Positions 8,342 through 16,848 are shown, counted from the stretch's first letter. The stretch is DNA of 64,000 nucleotides from Gillisella vitis (GCA_009744235.1 WPHV01000007.1:186001-250000), one strand, 5' to 3'. A program made the numbers and translations. Notes: generated from the letters alone by a model not told the origin.

Positions 8342-9562
8342 ATGATGGAACGAGCTGCAACAACGCCCTTTGGCGGCGGACGGATGTCCGGTCGCGTCCT
8401 GGCGCGACAAGCACGCATTGGCGAACGCCAAGCGGAACTGCGGCAAACCGAAGGCACAAACTCTTCTGGTCGCGCTGACAAATGGCAATTGCTTCGCGCC
8501 TTAACGGAGGCGCGTGCTGTCTATGGTCTGGGTGACCGGACGATTTGCCTGCTTGAAGCGCTTGTCAGCTTCACCACCGAGCGCGAACTGGATGGCCGGG
8601 AGCCGGTTATCGTCTTTCCATCCAACCGGGAATTGGCTTTTCGAGCAAGAGGAATGGCGCCAGCGACCATACGCAGGCACTTGGCCTGCCTTGTCGAGGC
8701 AGGCATGATCTTTCGGCGTGATAGTGCCAATGGCAAGCGCTATTGCCGCAGAGACGAAACTGGAGAAGTCGAGGATGCATTCGGCTTCGATCTAGCACCG
8801 TTTGTGCTGAAAGCAGAAGAAATCTACAGCGCAGCCGAGAGCGCCCGTGCTGAAGCCAAGCAGTTCCGTGCCTTGCGAGGAGAAGTCACCGTTCTATCCC
8901 GCGACATTTCCAAGATAATCACTCTCGCGCTTGAAGAGGGGCGAGCAGGGGACTGGGAAAGCTATTTGCTTCGCTATCAGACTTTTTGCAAAACACGCAC
9001 AAGAATGAAATTCAGCAGCGATATGCAAACATTGGCGCAAGAGCTGCGTGAACTGCTGTCACAGGTGGAAAACGATTATCTTTCAAGCCTTTCTGAAGAA
9101 GAAATGAGCGGCAATGAACATCAAAATGACTGCCACCAACAGAATTCAAAATCAGAACTACAATTTGATAAAAACGGCTATGAGCATAAAACAGCAGAGC
9201 CGGCATCACCTACCCACGATCAGCGCAGATTGGCTGTAAGCCTGAAAAGGTTGAAAACGCTTTGCCCGCAAATCAACGACTACGCTAAAGATGGGATTTC
9301 CGAATGGAATGACTTGATCAGGGCAGCTGACACTGTGCGGACGATGCTGGGCATCTCCCCTGATGCATGGTTGAAGGCGAAACAAGCAATGGGTGAACAG
9401 GCCGCTGCAATTACCGTCGCTGTTATGCTTGAGCGAGCCGAAGCAATTCGTTCCGCAGGTGGTTATCTTCGGACATTGACCGAAAAGGCTGAGCAAGGGC
9501 AGTTCAGCGTTTATCCCATGCTTCAAGCGCTCGAGAAAAACCTGCCGCGGAGCAAATCGTAA
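8342..9562 (+). CDS. repC: RepC, replication initiator of the repABC cassette
   Basis: A 406-aa RepC homologue. The N-terminal winged-helix DNA-binding region is recognisable (DRTICLLEALVSFTTERELDG, IVFPSNRELAFRARGMAPATIRRHLACLVEAGMI-type segments, CRRDETGEVEDAFGFDLAPF). A variable linker and a C-terminal domain follow (LGISPDAWLKAKQAMG..., SAGGYLRTLTEKAEQG). RepC is the only protein needed for initiation in this family and acts at an origin within its own gene. The ATG at 8342 follows AGAGGGGA by about 7 bases; an alternative ATG is at 8345. The frame is intact. Confidence 0.95.
   Translation: MMERAATTPFGGGRMSGRVLARQARIGERQAELRQTEGTNSSGRADKWQLLRALTEARAVYGLGDRTICLLEALVSFTTERELDGREPVIVFPSNRELAFRARGMAPATIRRHLACLVEAGMIFRRDSANGKRYCRRDETGEVEDAFGFDLAPFVLKAEEIYSAAESARAEAKQFRALRGEVTVLSRDISKIITLALEEGRAGDWESYLLRYQTFCKTRTRMKFSSDMQTLAQELRELLSQVENDYLSSLSEEEMSGNEHQNDCHQQNSKSELQFDKNGYEHKTAEPASPTHDQRRLAVSLKRLKTLCPQINDYAKDGISEWNDLIRAADTVRTMLGISPDAWLKAKQAMGEQAAAITVAVMLERAEAIRSAGGYLRTLTEKAEQGQFSVYPMLQALEKNLPRSKS
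9100..9200 (+). other. AT-rich stretch inside repC, presumed oriV
   Basis: Within the linker region of repC, bases about 9105-9195 are conspicuously A/T-rich compared with the surrounding coding sequence (runs such as AAAATGACTG, TTCAAAATCAG, TTTGATAAAAAC). In characterised repABC replicons the origin of replication lies in an A/T-rich segment in the middle of repC. The placement is by family knowledge and base composition only. Confidence 0.45.
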
Positions 9563-9843
9563 AGCTTGATGGCGTTGAAGAAAATCTGAATTGGCTGGTG
9601 CCACTGGAACTTTGTTTACGTCGCATCCATTGAAGATCAGGTTTCTTCGGCTTCTCCACTGACCCTGGAATTTTGCCAGATCGAGGCGGAACAAATATCA
9701 CTGCAATGCGTTTGTCTACGACGTGAAACCTTTTGGTCCTGAAGCGTGAGTAGACAACTCTGTCCGTGAAAACGGACGTAACGATGCAGCAGGCAATTGG
9801 AGCGTAATTCGGGTACGCGTTCATCCGGCTGGGATAAAGAAAT

Positions 9844-11397
9844 ATGCAGGGTTTCGAGAAGGCCAGCAGCCATCACCGCAATGGATCGGATCAGGTGATC
9901 AGAGTAGGTCATAATGCCTGGAAGACGGGTGTTGCATCTAAAGCGGGATTTCTGATCGATGGTGCGCAATATTTTCGTGCGCTTGCGGATGCTCTGTCCC
10001 GTGCTCAGGAACAGATATTCATCATCGGGTGGGACTTTAACCCTGACATCCAGCTTATACCGGAAGATCAAGCTTCACCCACATTGGGTGAGTTCCTCCT
10101 TTCGCTTGTCGACAACAATAGCCGTCTTTCCATTCACATTCTTGTCTGGGCGATGGGCCCTATCTATTCTGGAAAATCACTGCGCATGCTCGGGAAAACC
10201 GAACTTAAAGTGCATCCGAGGATCGATTTGCGGCTCGATACGCGGCATGCCGTTCGAGGTTCTCATCATCAGAAAATGGTGGTTATTGACGATGCTCTGG
10301 CGTTTATTGGCGGCATCGATCTTACGGCCAAGCGGTGGGATACGCCCGAGCACCGGGCCGATCAACCTTTACGTCGCACGCCTAAAGGCGAACGGTATGA
10401 GCCGGTTCACGATGTCCAGATGGCTGTTGACGGCGAAGCAGCCGAAGTAGCGGCTGAAATCGCCAGGCGCCGGTGGTGGCAGGCGACGGGTGAAGATCTG
10501 GTGCGTCCACGCTGCTATTTTCATTCTTTTCCGCCGGCTGCACGTTATGTCTTGAGCAATTGTGACATCGCTTTTGCGCGAACCGAACCGGCAATTCGTA
10601 GAAGCACATCCGTTCGGGAGACGCTCCAACTCACCCTTGATTGCCTGTCTAGGGCTGAGAGCCTTATCTATATAGAAAGCCAATATTTTGCATCGAAAGA
10701 TGTCGCCGATCTTTTGGCGGCTCGACTGAGTGAGCCGGATGGTCCTGAGGTTGTGTTGATCTCGACGCTGAATTCGCATGGATTTCTCGAGAGAAAAGTA
10801 CTCGGGGAAAATCGAGACCGAATGATCCGCAAGCTTAGACAAGCTGATCGGTTTGGTCGGTTTCGTGCTTTCTATCCAGTTGTCCCGGATGAGAGCCGTG
10901 ATGATAATTGCGAGGAAGTTCTGGTCCATGCCAAGTTGATTATCGTCGATGATGTTTTCATTCGCGTCGGGTCGTCGAATCTGAACCAGAGGTCGGTCGG
11001 CCTTGATACGGAACTTGATGTCGCCATCGAAATGCATAGCGACAAAGAACGACAGATCTTGACCGACATGCGAAATGGCCTGCTTGGTGAGCATCTTGGT
11101 CTGCCGAGTGCTGATTTGGCAAAAGCGCAGGACGAGGCTGGATCATTGGTGCGCGCCTTGGATCGAGTGAACGTCGGGGCGCGTGGACTGCGATCTTTTC
11201 CGGTAGGCGACGAGCATGGCAAGACAAGCTTGCATTTTGCAACAGGAATTGTTGACCCTAAAGCACCCTGGTGGCCTTTGCAGTTGGTTTCTATTCCATT
11301 TTCAATGCTGAGGAAAATCCGGAGCATGGCAATGTCGAAGGCGGGACTGAGCCGGGCCGATGGGCCGCAGCGGCGGATGTCTGCCAACAACAGTTGA
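9844..11397 (+). CDS. clsB: Phospholipase D-family cardiolipin synthase-like enzyme
   Basis: A 517-aa protein with two HKD motifs: HHQKMVVID (H142, K144, D149) and HAKLIIVDD (H362, K364, D369), each followed by the typical GGIDL or GSSNLNQRS continuation. This is a ClsB/YbhO-type phosphatidyltransferase or phospholipase D expected to act on phosphatidylglycerol or cardiolipin at the inner membrane. The neighbours, a YbhN-like membrane protein and a YbhP-like EEP-fold protein, form the same trio as E. coli ybhN-ybhO-ybhP, which supports the symbol. It is preceded by 281 bases with no visible gene and followed by a strong terminator. Confidence 0.85.
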   Translation: MQGFEKASSHHRNGSDQVIRVGHNAWKTGVASKAGFLIDGAQYFRALADALSRAQEQIFIIGWDFNPDIQLIPEDQASPTLGEFLLSLVDNNSRLSIHILVWAMGPIYSGKSLRMLGKTELKVHPRIDLRLDTRHAVRGSHHQKMVVIDDALAFIGGIDLTAKRWDTPEHRADQPLRRTPKGERYEPVHDVQMAVDGEAAEVAAEIARRRWWQATGEDLVRPRCYFHSFPPAARYVLSNCDIAFARTEPAIRRSTSVRETLQLTLDCLSRAESLIYIESQYFASKDVADLLAARLSEPDGPEVVLISTLNSHGFLERKVLGENRDRMIRKLRQADRFGRFRAFYPVVPDESRDDNCEEVLVHAKLIIVDDVFIRVGSSNLNQRSVGLDTELDVAIEMHSDKERQILTDMRNGLLGEHLGLPSADLAKAQDEAGSLVRALDRVNVGARGLRSFPVGDEHGKTSLHFATGIVDPKAPWWPLQLVSIPFSMLRKIRSMAMSKAGLSRADGPQRRMSANNS

Positions 11398-11421
11398 ACT
11401 ATATTGTAGAGCCCCACGGAG

Positions 11422-11455
11422 AGCCCTTGTGATTGGTAAATCACAAGGGCTTTTT
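11422..11455 (+). terminator. Intrinsic terminator after the PLD gene
   Basis: Perfect 13-bp arms AGCCCTTGTGATT (11422-11434) and AATCACAAGGGCT (11439-11451) enclose the loop GGTA and run into a T-stretch. The hairpin sits 24 bases after the phospholipase D-family stop and 45 bases before the convergent ybhN-like stop. Its minus-strand reading lacks a good T-run. Confidence 0.9.
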
Positions 11456-11500
11456 CTATGGCGAGGGTCGGTATTCTTATGAATGCAGCATATGACGTCG

Positions 11501-12529
11501 TCAAAGAGTTGCTGGCTTCACGGTCTCATTTGACGAGGAATTATCCCGGCTTTCGCGGCGCGAATAATACAATTCACTTATGGCAAAGACCGGGATGCCG
11601 ATTGCCAGGGGGATGAAAAAATACACAACGCGAAATGCAATGAGCGCGCCGATCGATGCGTCTTTGCCCATGATGAACGAGATGGTCGCTTCCATTACAC
11701 CGAGTCCGCCGGGAACATGGGCAACCAGCGCCGAGAGGTTGGCCATGACATAAGCAGTTGTCGTTTCGAAAAAACCAGCGGAAGATTTTGCCAACCAGAA
11801 GAGACAAGCGGCGACTGCAGTGAAATTGGCAATGCCAACTGCGACCTGGGCAAGAGCTATGGGCAATGTTGGCAGTGAGAAACGCCATTTGTATATGCGT
11901 ATTTCGCCGCGCAGCCAGGTTGAGGTCAGGAGATAGATACCAATTGCAGCCAGGCATGCAAATCCAATCAGTCGAGCGGCCAAGCTCCCCATGCCGCCGA
12001 GCTTGGCCGCACTCTGCGGAAACAAGGCAAGGCAAATGCCAGCCAATCCTATCAAGCCGATTCCGACGGTTGCGCCGCAAAAGAGAATGATTTTGGCAAC
12101 TTCTTCGTTTTTCAATCCCCAGCGCCGATAATATCGATAGCGGACCGCTCCGCTGGACAGCGCAGCCAAGCCGACATTATGTCCGATGGAAAGGCTGACA
12201 AAAGACGCGACTGCGGCTTTGCGCCAGGACAATCGAGAACCAGCATAGAGGATGCCAAGATAGTCGAAGCCAGTCAGACAAAGATAGGAGACGGCACAAA
12301 AAAATAATGACAGAGCAAAACCTGTCCAAGGGATTGCAGACAATGACATTTCGATATCGATGAGGGAGAATTTGCTCAGCGCCCGGTAGCTCAGCCAGAG
12401 GGCTATTGCTGTCGCAGCAAGGAAAATGCCATTCAACAAAATCTTCTTTTGCATCAAATCCGTTCCGAGGTTGTTCTTCGTACAGGGAACGATTTCCCGC
12501 CTAAGGTGTTCCCTCGCAATGAGCTCCAT
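11501..12529 (-). CDS. ybhN: YbhN/UPF0104-family integral membrane protein
   Basis: A 342-aa protein with about eight hydrophobic segments and the family motif region TAYVMANLSALVAHVPGGLGVMEA near the C-terminal third, as in UPF0104 and lysylphosphatidylglycerol-synthase transmembrane proteins. It lacks the C-terminal DUF2156 aminoacyl-transferase domain. It probably works on envelope lipids with the adjacent cardiolipin-synthase-like and EEP proteins. The ATG at 12529 has GGAGA 6 bases upstream but overlaps the 5' end of the divergent EEP gene by 11 bases; a second ATG at 12454 would remove the overlap. Confidence 0.8.
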   Translation of the reverse strand: MELIAREHLRREIVPCTKNNLGTDLMQKKILLNGIFLAATAIALWLSYRALSKFSLIDIEMSLSAIPWTGFALSLFFCAVSYLCLTGFDYLGILYAGSRLSWRKAAVASFVSLSIGHNVGLAALSSGAVRYRYYRRWGLKNEEVAKIILFCGATVGIGLIGLAGICLALFPQSAAKLGGMGSLAARLIGFACLAAIGIYLLTSTWLRGEIRIYKWRFSLPTLPIALAQVAVGIANFTAVAACLFWLAKSSAGFFETTTAYVMANLSALVAHVPGGLGVMEATISFIMGKDASIGALIAFRVVYFFIPLAIGIPVFAISELYYSRRESRDNSSSNETVKPATL

Positions 12530-13256
12530 ATTTCGTCTCCTTACCTACAATATTCATAGCTGTATCGGCACAGACAGAAGACTTGATCCGGCCAGAATTG
12601 CCGAAGTGATCGCAGCCACCCAAGCAGATATTGTCTGCCTTCAGGAAGTGGATGTCGGCCGAAACCGAACCTCAAGAATTGATCAAGCGGACGTGATCGC
12701 TGGCTATCTCACCATGCAATCACATTTTCATTCCGCCTTGAATGTTGCTGAGGAGCGATATGGCGATGCACTTTTGACCAGGTTCCCGACCCGCATCGTC
12801 CAGCAGGGCATGTTGCCATCACGCGGTGAGCAAAGGGGCGCTCTGTTGGTAGAGGTATCGATTGGAGAAATTTCTGTTAACGTATGCGTGACACATTTCG
12901 GCTTACGGGCAGGTGAGCGAGCAGAGCAGGCAAGGGCGCTTTTGGGCGTGGAATGGCTCGGACCCTTGCTGGAAGCAGATGCTCCTATTTTGGTCGCAGC
13001 CGACTTGAATGCAGTCCCGAATTCAAAAGCTTTCAAACTCCTGACGGCAAGATTGGCCGATGCCACGAAAGCTAACCTCAATTCCAATAATCTCAGTCGA
13101 CCGAGGCCGACATTTCCATCGCGGTTTCCATTCCTGCGGCTGGACCATGTTCTGACATCAGGTGGATTGAATATCCTTGACGCACGGGTCATCGACACAC
13201 CTTTGGCACGTCAAGCGTCCGATCATCTGCCGCTCCTTGTTACGATGCAAATTTGA
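12519..13256 (+). CDS. ybhP: Endonuclease/exonuclease/phosphatase-fold protein, YbhP-like
   Basis: A 245-aa EEP-fold protein with the ordered motifs LTYNIHSCIG, DIVCLQEVD (catalytic Glu), GDALLTRFP, VTHFGL, LVAADLNAVP (Asp-x-Asn), RLDHVL and ASDHLPLLV (catalytic Asp-His). It belongs to the metal-dependent phosphodiesterase superfamily; the YbhP type is of uncertain substrate, probably lipid-linked phosphate given the neighbours. The start codon lies inside the 5' end of the divergent ybhN-like gene. The gene ends 81 bases before the left end of the transposon. Confidence 0.85.
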   Translation: MSSIFRLLTYNIHSCIGTDRRLDPARIAEVIAATQADIVCLQEVDVGRNRTSRIDQADVIAGYLTMQSHFHSALNVAEERYGDALLTRFPTRIVQQGMLPSRGEQRGALLVEVSIGEISVNVCVTHFGLRAGERAEQARALLGVEWLGPLLEADAPILVAADLNAVPNSKAFKLLTARLADATKANLNSNNLSRPRPTFPSRFPFLRLDHVLTSGGLNILDARVIDTPLARQASDHLPLLVTMQI

Positions 13257-13332
13257 TTGCGCGTCGAATAATGCTCACATAGTTCCATAATGTTGATTAT
13301 CAATATTTACGATGTAGCTGGGGTTCATCTGG

Positions 13333-13337
13333 GAAAT
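13333..13337. repeat. Target-site duplication, left copy (GAAAT)
   Basis: GAAAT immediately precedes the left terminal inverted repeat (TGAGC at 13338). The identical GAAAT lies immediately after the right terminus at 39974-39978. A 5-bp duplication is the expected product of Tn7/Mu-type transposition. Confidence 0.93.
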
Positions 13338-13365
13338 TGAGCGTCGCCTGATAATTTTGGACTAG
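13338..13365 (+). repeat. Left terminal inverted repeat of the transposon
   Basis: The 28 bases TGAGC(G)TCGCCTGA(T)AA... ending TTTTGGACTAG match the reverse complement of 39946-39973 with two mismatches (bracketed positions). The termini are TGA...TCA, not the TGT...ACA of Tn7. Confidence 0.93.
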
Positions 13366-13405
13366 CGTCAGCCATTCTTGGACTGTGCAGTTATAATATT
13401 GGACT
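13353..13405 (+). repeat. Three transposase-binding-type repeats in the left end
   Basis: AATTTTGGACT (13353-13363), ATTCTTGGACT (13374-13384) and AATATTGGACT (13395-13405) are direct repeats spaced exactly 21 bp start to start. The same motif occurs inverted in the right end. Multiple sub-terminal TnsB sites are characteristic of Tn7-like ends. Confidence 0.85.
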
Positions 13406-13961
13406 CTCGCCCTGTCTTAGGAGCCTGACGTGTCGACGTCCCCTTTTCAGAGACAGCACGTCAAATAAATGCAGTTTTGTTGATATTTCTTCGAGCGTAT
13501 AACGTCAGTTGGTGCGCATTGTTGCGCGTGTATATTTTTAGTATAGCTAAGTATCTTTCTGAACGAAAATATCTTTCGCATTGTCAACAATTGGAGCCTT
13601 GTCATTTTAGGTCAAGGACGAGCGCTTGCAAGGACCTAATCCTGCTGGATGCCTCGGGTTTCCATCTATAGCGCCTGACATTTCATTTGTTTCAGCGCTC
13701 AAATACCATGAACAACGACTGGGCATCGCTTGGTGCGCACCAACATGGTGCGCACCAAGCGATGCTGTACCAAGTGCAGGCGATGACAACCTGGATCCGG
13801 GGTTTTCTAGCATTCTCAACGTCAATTTAGACTGGAACGTTGTCAGCATTCCGCGGCACCTTTGCACAACACTGTTTGGTGTTCTGGTTCGTGTTGCTGC
13901 CGGCGTCGAAGCGACCGACCATGGAATCACGGTTGAGACAAGATTAGCGTACGGAGGCGAT
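13406..13961. other. Left sub-terminal region without a convincing gene
   Basis: Apart from the transposon end repeats and the 43-base hairpin at 13723-13765, no gene is supported here. A frame open from 13626 that would lengthen the next gene runs through the hairpin, has no ribosome site and has non-coding-like composition. The stretch 13440-13600 is AT-rich and probably holds the promoter for the small genes that follow. Confidence 0.5.
13723..13765. repeat. Perfect 20-bp-arm hairpin with nested palindromes
   Basis: Bases 13723-13742 and 13746-13765 are exact reverse complements around a 3-base ACA spacer. Each arm also contains its own 12-bp palindrome TGGTGCGCACCA, so the whole is a palindrome of palindromes. 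No T-run follows, so it is not an intrinsic terminator. It lies 385 bp inside the left transposon end and upstream of the first cargo gene. Confidence 0.85.
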
Positions 13962-14429
13962 ATGACGGCGTTGGGTCAGGACGAACGTGATGTACTGGTG
14001 GTTAAGCTACAACAAGCCTTCTCTAAGATTTCTCCAAAAGAAGACATGGCCGCCTCCCTTTTGGGGGCAATTCCTCAAATCATCACAATGGTAGCCACCG
14101 GAAAGGGATGTGAAGAGCTTGAGTTGCGCTGCTACGAATCCAAGCTGTTTCGTTCAAAGCTGTTGCTGCTTGTTTCGGTAGCCAAGCAATACCTAATCAG
14201 GCGCGAGTTGATGGCCCTGGAGGAATCTCTTTCCACCGCTACATCAACTCTGTGTCGAGTCCCCTCTCCTCTGCTCTTCGACAGACTGGCGGAAATACAG
14301 TCCCGGATAGTTTCATGGAAGAGGCCCTTTAGCGAATTGTTGACGTGTCCCACGTTAGACGAAGCAACCTCAAGGAGTGCTTGTCTTAATGGATACCGTG
14401 GAATTTCTGAGAACTTACGATGGCAATGA
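13962..14429 (+). CDS. Hypothetical protein, first cargo gene
   Basis: I do not recognise this 155-aa protein. The ATG at 13962 is preceded by GGAGGC at a good spacing, which is why it is preferred over longer in-frame starts. The sequence is mostly helical-looking (QDERDVLVVKLQQAFSKISPKEDMAASLLG, then KLFRSKLLLLVSVAKQYLIRRELMALEESLST), and no catalytic motif is visible. Its last 41 bases overlap the next small gene in another frame, suggesting a coupled pair. The genes lie at the left edge of the transposon cargo on the strand opposite to the defence block. Confidence 0.5.
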   Translation: MTALGQDERDVLVVKLQQAFSKISPKEDMAASLLGAIPQIITMVATGKGCEELELRCYESKLFRSKLLLLVSVAKQYLIRRELMALEESLSTATSTLCRVPSPLLFDRLAEIQSRIVSWKRPFSELLTCPTLDEATSRSACLNGYRGISENLRWQ

Positions 14430-14652
14430 TGCGGAGCCAGCGAGAACCCGCTACAGGGAGCTGGTGGGCCGCGCCGACGCCGATTTCGAGGTTCTCGACG
14501 AACTAACCTACAACGACCGCGAAATGCTGCTCGATGATATCGCCCAGACTCTCGTTCTCGCGGAGAGGATCGCCTACAGGTTTCAGGCTATAAACAGGAC
14601 GAGGCTATACGATGGCGCGATCTTCATCGAAGATGATGACCAGAGTCGATAA
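14389..14652 (+). CDS. Hypothetical small acidic protein
   Basis: An 87-aa protein rich in Asp and Glu (DTVEFLRTYDGNDAEPART, DADFEVLDELTYNDREMLLDDIAQTL, ending FIEDDDQSR). The ATG at 14389 follows AAGGAG at about 12 bases. It overlaps the upstream 155-aa gene by 41 bases. The arrangement resembles a two-gene toxin-antitoxin or regulator pair, but no family motif supports that. The 291 bases from here to the convergent AAA+/M41 gene hold nothing I can support. Confidence 0.5.
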   Translation: MDTVEFLRTYDGNDAEPARTRYRELVGRADADFEVLDELTYNDREMLLDDIAQTLVLAERIAYRFQAINRTRLYDGAIFIEDDDQSR

Positions 14653-14943
14653 TCTCTCCGGTTGGAAAGGTATCCACTCGAGAGGACTGGAAAGACCAGG
14701 AGATGCCGATGGTGACCCGGTGGCTGTCGGAACACTACCCTTCACTTGACGGGCGCTCGAGCCTTTCGACAGAGCAATAGACAGCACGCGGTTCCGACGG
14801 CCTCGCTAACGACGCTTGGAAGGCCATCGGGCGGAGTTATTAACAGACCGCTCGCTCGAAGGACCCGTTGGCGGCGGTTGAAGAAGTCCGCCGTCAACTT
14901 TTGCCTTCCTTGGCACGGGCTTATCCGGGTCCGATCGGAGTTT

Positions 14944-16848
14944 TTACCCATTGATCCGAAGTAGCTTGGAATCTTCATCAAGCGCGTCCAGCACCTCCTC
15001 TCCCGAAAGTTCGAGCCCTGCCACCAATCCATCGACCAGCCTCTCGCACGCCGGACGATGCCGCTCCAGGATTTCCGTGGCGCGCTCAAGCTGCGCCCGC
15101 AGGACTTTGTCGGCCCTGGCGAGAACGCTTCGATCCATCCGACTGATGTCGATCATCTGTGCTTCTGAGATGTCGCCGAGCGAAGCCAGGCCATCGCCCA
15201 TGCCAAAAGACCGGTCTAGCAGAATTGCGGTGCGGGTCGCGTCGTACAGATCTGAACCCCGGCCGCCGGCTACTCCATCATCATGACACCCCAGCAGCAA
15301 CTTCTCCGCCGCCATGCCTCCGAGGCCCATGGCGATGGCATCGAGATAGTGCGCCTTCGTCCGACGTGCCCAGGGACGGCGTCCGAATGTCGCCTTGCCG
15401 ACGGGCTGGTTCTGCGTTGTCAGTAGGATCCTTGATGAAATCTCCACGCTGACCAGTTCCATGCCGAGAACGACTCCGACCACCGCATGGCCGATCTCGT
15501 GAACCGCATTCACCCTCATCGTCTCCGCAGGGATCTGCGCCGGGATCGGAAGGTGCAGGAGGACGTCCGCCACCGTAACGGGCCTTCGAAGCCCCCTTGC
15601 CCGGCGGCGGGCGTTACGGACGATCTTCTGGATGTCGGCGCCGGAGGCTCCCTGCGACAGCTCTGCAAAGGACTCGCAGCGGCCTTCGTCGAACGCGCCC
15701 AGCAAGTGCATTCTGAAGATGGCAGCACGAGCGCGAAGATCCGGAAGCGGAATCCTGACGTGTCGATCGAGGCGACCCGAACGTAAGATGGCCTCATCGA
15801 TGTTATCCGGATGGTTGGAAGCGGCAACGACAATGACCCCTTCCCGCCCCTCGAGACCATCGAGCGACTCCAGTAGTCCGGTGATCGCCTTCATGTCGTA
15901 GGACGCGTTGCTGCTGTTGGTGCGTTCCCGTGATCCGAACGCATCGATCTCGTCGAGGAACAGGATTGAGGGCGCCGAATTCTTCGCGTCACGGAAGCTT
16001 TTGTGCATGGCTTTCAGGAAGTCGTTGAGATTGCCCTTCGCCTGCCATCGGGCGTAAGATGTGGCGAAGAGTGTCGCGTTGCAGGATGCTGCCAGGGCTT
16101 TCGCGAAGATCGTTTTCCCCGTGCCAGGTGGCCCAGACAAGAGCACACCGCGGTCGACGTCGTCCCAAGTGATCTTTCCGGCTCGCCAGTCTTCGAGATC
16201 CCGAGCGAGATCGAGGCCCCAGACCTTGGCATCGCCGTAGCCTTCCATATCTTCCAGTCTGATATCGGCAAGGACCTCGCCAGACCGAGTTGGTGCGCTT
16301 GGTACACTTGGTGCGCCTGCCCGCACCATCTTTTCGATGATGCCAAGAACGCGCGGCATTGGTCGGCCCCATGTCATCGCAAGCTTGAGCCGCCGCCAGT
16401 CGCACTTGATCAAGGCATCTGCCTGGTCGTCGGTGACCGTGGTCTTGTAGCCCCATCTGACGACCCCACGCACCTGGCGGATGTCGGGTGGCTCGACTTT
16501 GACGACGATGTCGAGGGCGTAGCGGAGATCTTCCGGGATGGCCTCCGCGGATCGGAAGAAGATGATGGTCTGCTTGTGCTGCAGCAAGTCCATCACGGCT
16601 TCGATATGATCGTTCGAACGGGTCTCATCGAAGATCTTAACGTGCTCCTGGTAGCGGTAGTCCGACTTCCTGTCGATGAACATGACCGCCGCCTGCACGT
16701 AGCTGGTCTTGCGTTCCCAGTTCTCGAGAACGAGTCCGATGGCGAAATGCGGGACGCGTCTGTATGGCCGGATGGCGCGGCTGATGCTTGAATAGGCGAG
16801 AAATTCCGGCAGCGAGAAGCCTGCCCGGTCGCGAAGTACGTTTTTCAT
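14944..16848 (-). CDS. Soluble FtsH-like AAA+ ATPase with M41 metalloprotease domain
   Basis: A 634-aa protein. Residues 1-200 form an unrecognised N-terminal domain with no transmembrane segment. The AAA+ module follows, with Walker A GPPGTGKT (residues 239-246), Walker B SILFLDEIDAFGSR and second region of homology RSGRLDRHVRIPLP. The zinc-protease motif HEIGH (H450, E451, H454) comes next, then an FtsH-like GSDLYDATRTA stretch. It should be an ATP-driven protease, but unlike housekeeping FtsH it lacks the N-terminal membrane anchors. It is the last gene of a minus-strand series downstream of druE and a TnsA-fold gene (55-base gap). It may be an accessory defence or quality-control protease of the element; the target is unknown. 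Confidence 0.85.
   Translation of the reverse strand: MKNVLRDRAGFSLPEFLAYSSISRAIRPYRRVPHFAIGLVLENWERKTSYVQAAVMFIDRKSDYRYQEHVKIFDETRSNDHIEAVMDLLQHKQTIIFFRSAEAIPEDLRYALDIVVKVEPPDIRQVRGVVRWGYKTTVTDDQADALIKCDWRRLKLAMTWGRPMPRVLGIIEKMVRAGAPSVPSAPTRSGEVLADIRLEDMEGYGDAKVWGLDLARDLEDWRAGKITWDDVDRGVLLSGPPGTGKTIFAKALAASCNATLFATSYARWQAKGNLNDFLKAMHKSFRDAKNSAPSILFLDEIDAFGSRERTNSSNASYDMKAITGLLESLDGLEGREGVIVVAASNHPDNIDEAILRSGRLDRHVRIPLPDLRARAAIFRMHLLGAFDEGRCESFAELSQGASGADIQKIVRNARRRARGLRRPVTVADVLLHLPIPAQIPAETMRVNAVHEIGHAVVGVVLGMELVSVEISSRILLTTQNQPVGKATFGRRPWARRTKAHYLDAIAMGLGGMAAEKLLLGCHDDGVAGGRGSDLYDATRTAILLDRSFGMGDGLASLGDISEAQMIDISRMDRSVLARADKVLRAQLERATEILERHRPACERLVDGLVAGLELSGEEVLDALDEDSKLLRING

Noticed and set aside
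13723..13765. Intrinsic terminator
   Set aside because: No T-run on either strand after the hairpin and no gene upstream that needs it.
13626..13961. N-terminal extension of the 13962 gene
   Set aside because: It runs through the perfect hairpin, has no ribosome site and non-coding-like composition; the ATG at 13962 has GGAGGC upstream.
16003..16791. Plus-strand open frame of 262 codons within the AAA+/M41 gene
   Set aside because: Shadow of the protease gene, no recognisable domain.
14944..16848. Housekeeping FtsH
   Set aside because: No transmembrane helices precede the AAA+ domain, the N-terminal domain is unrelated, and the gene lies inside a transposon.
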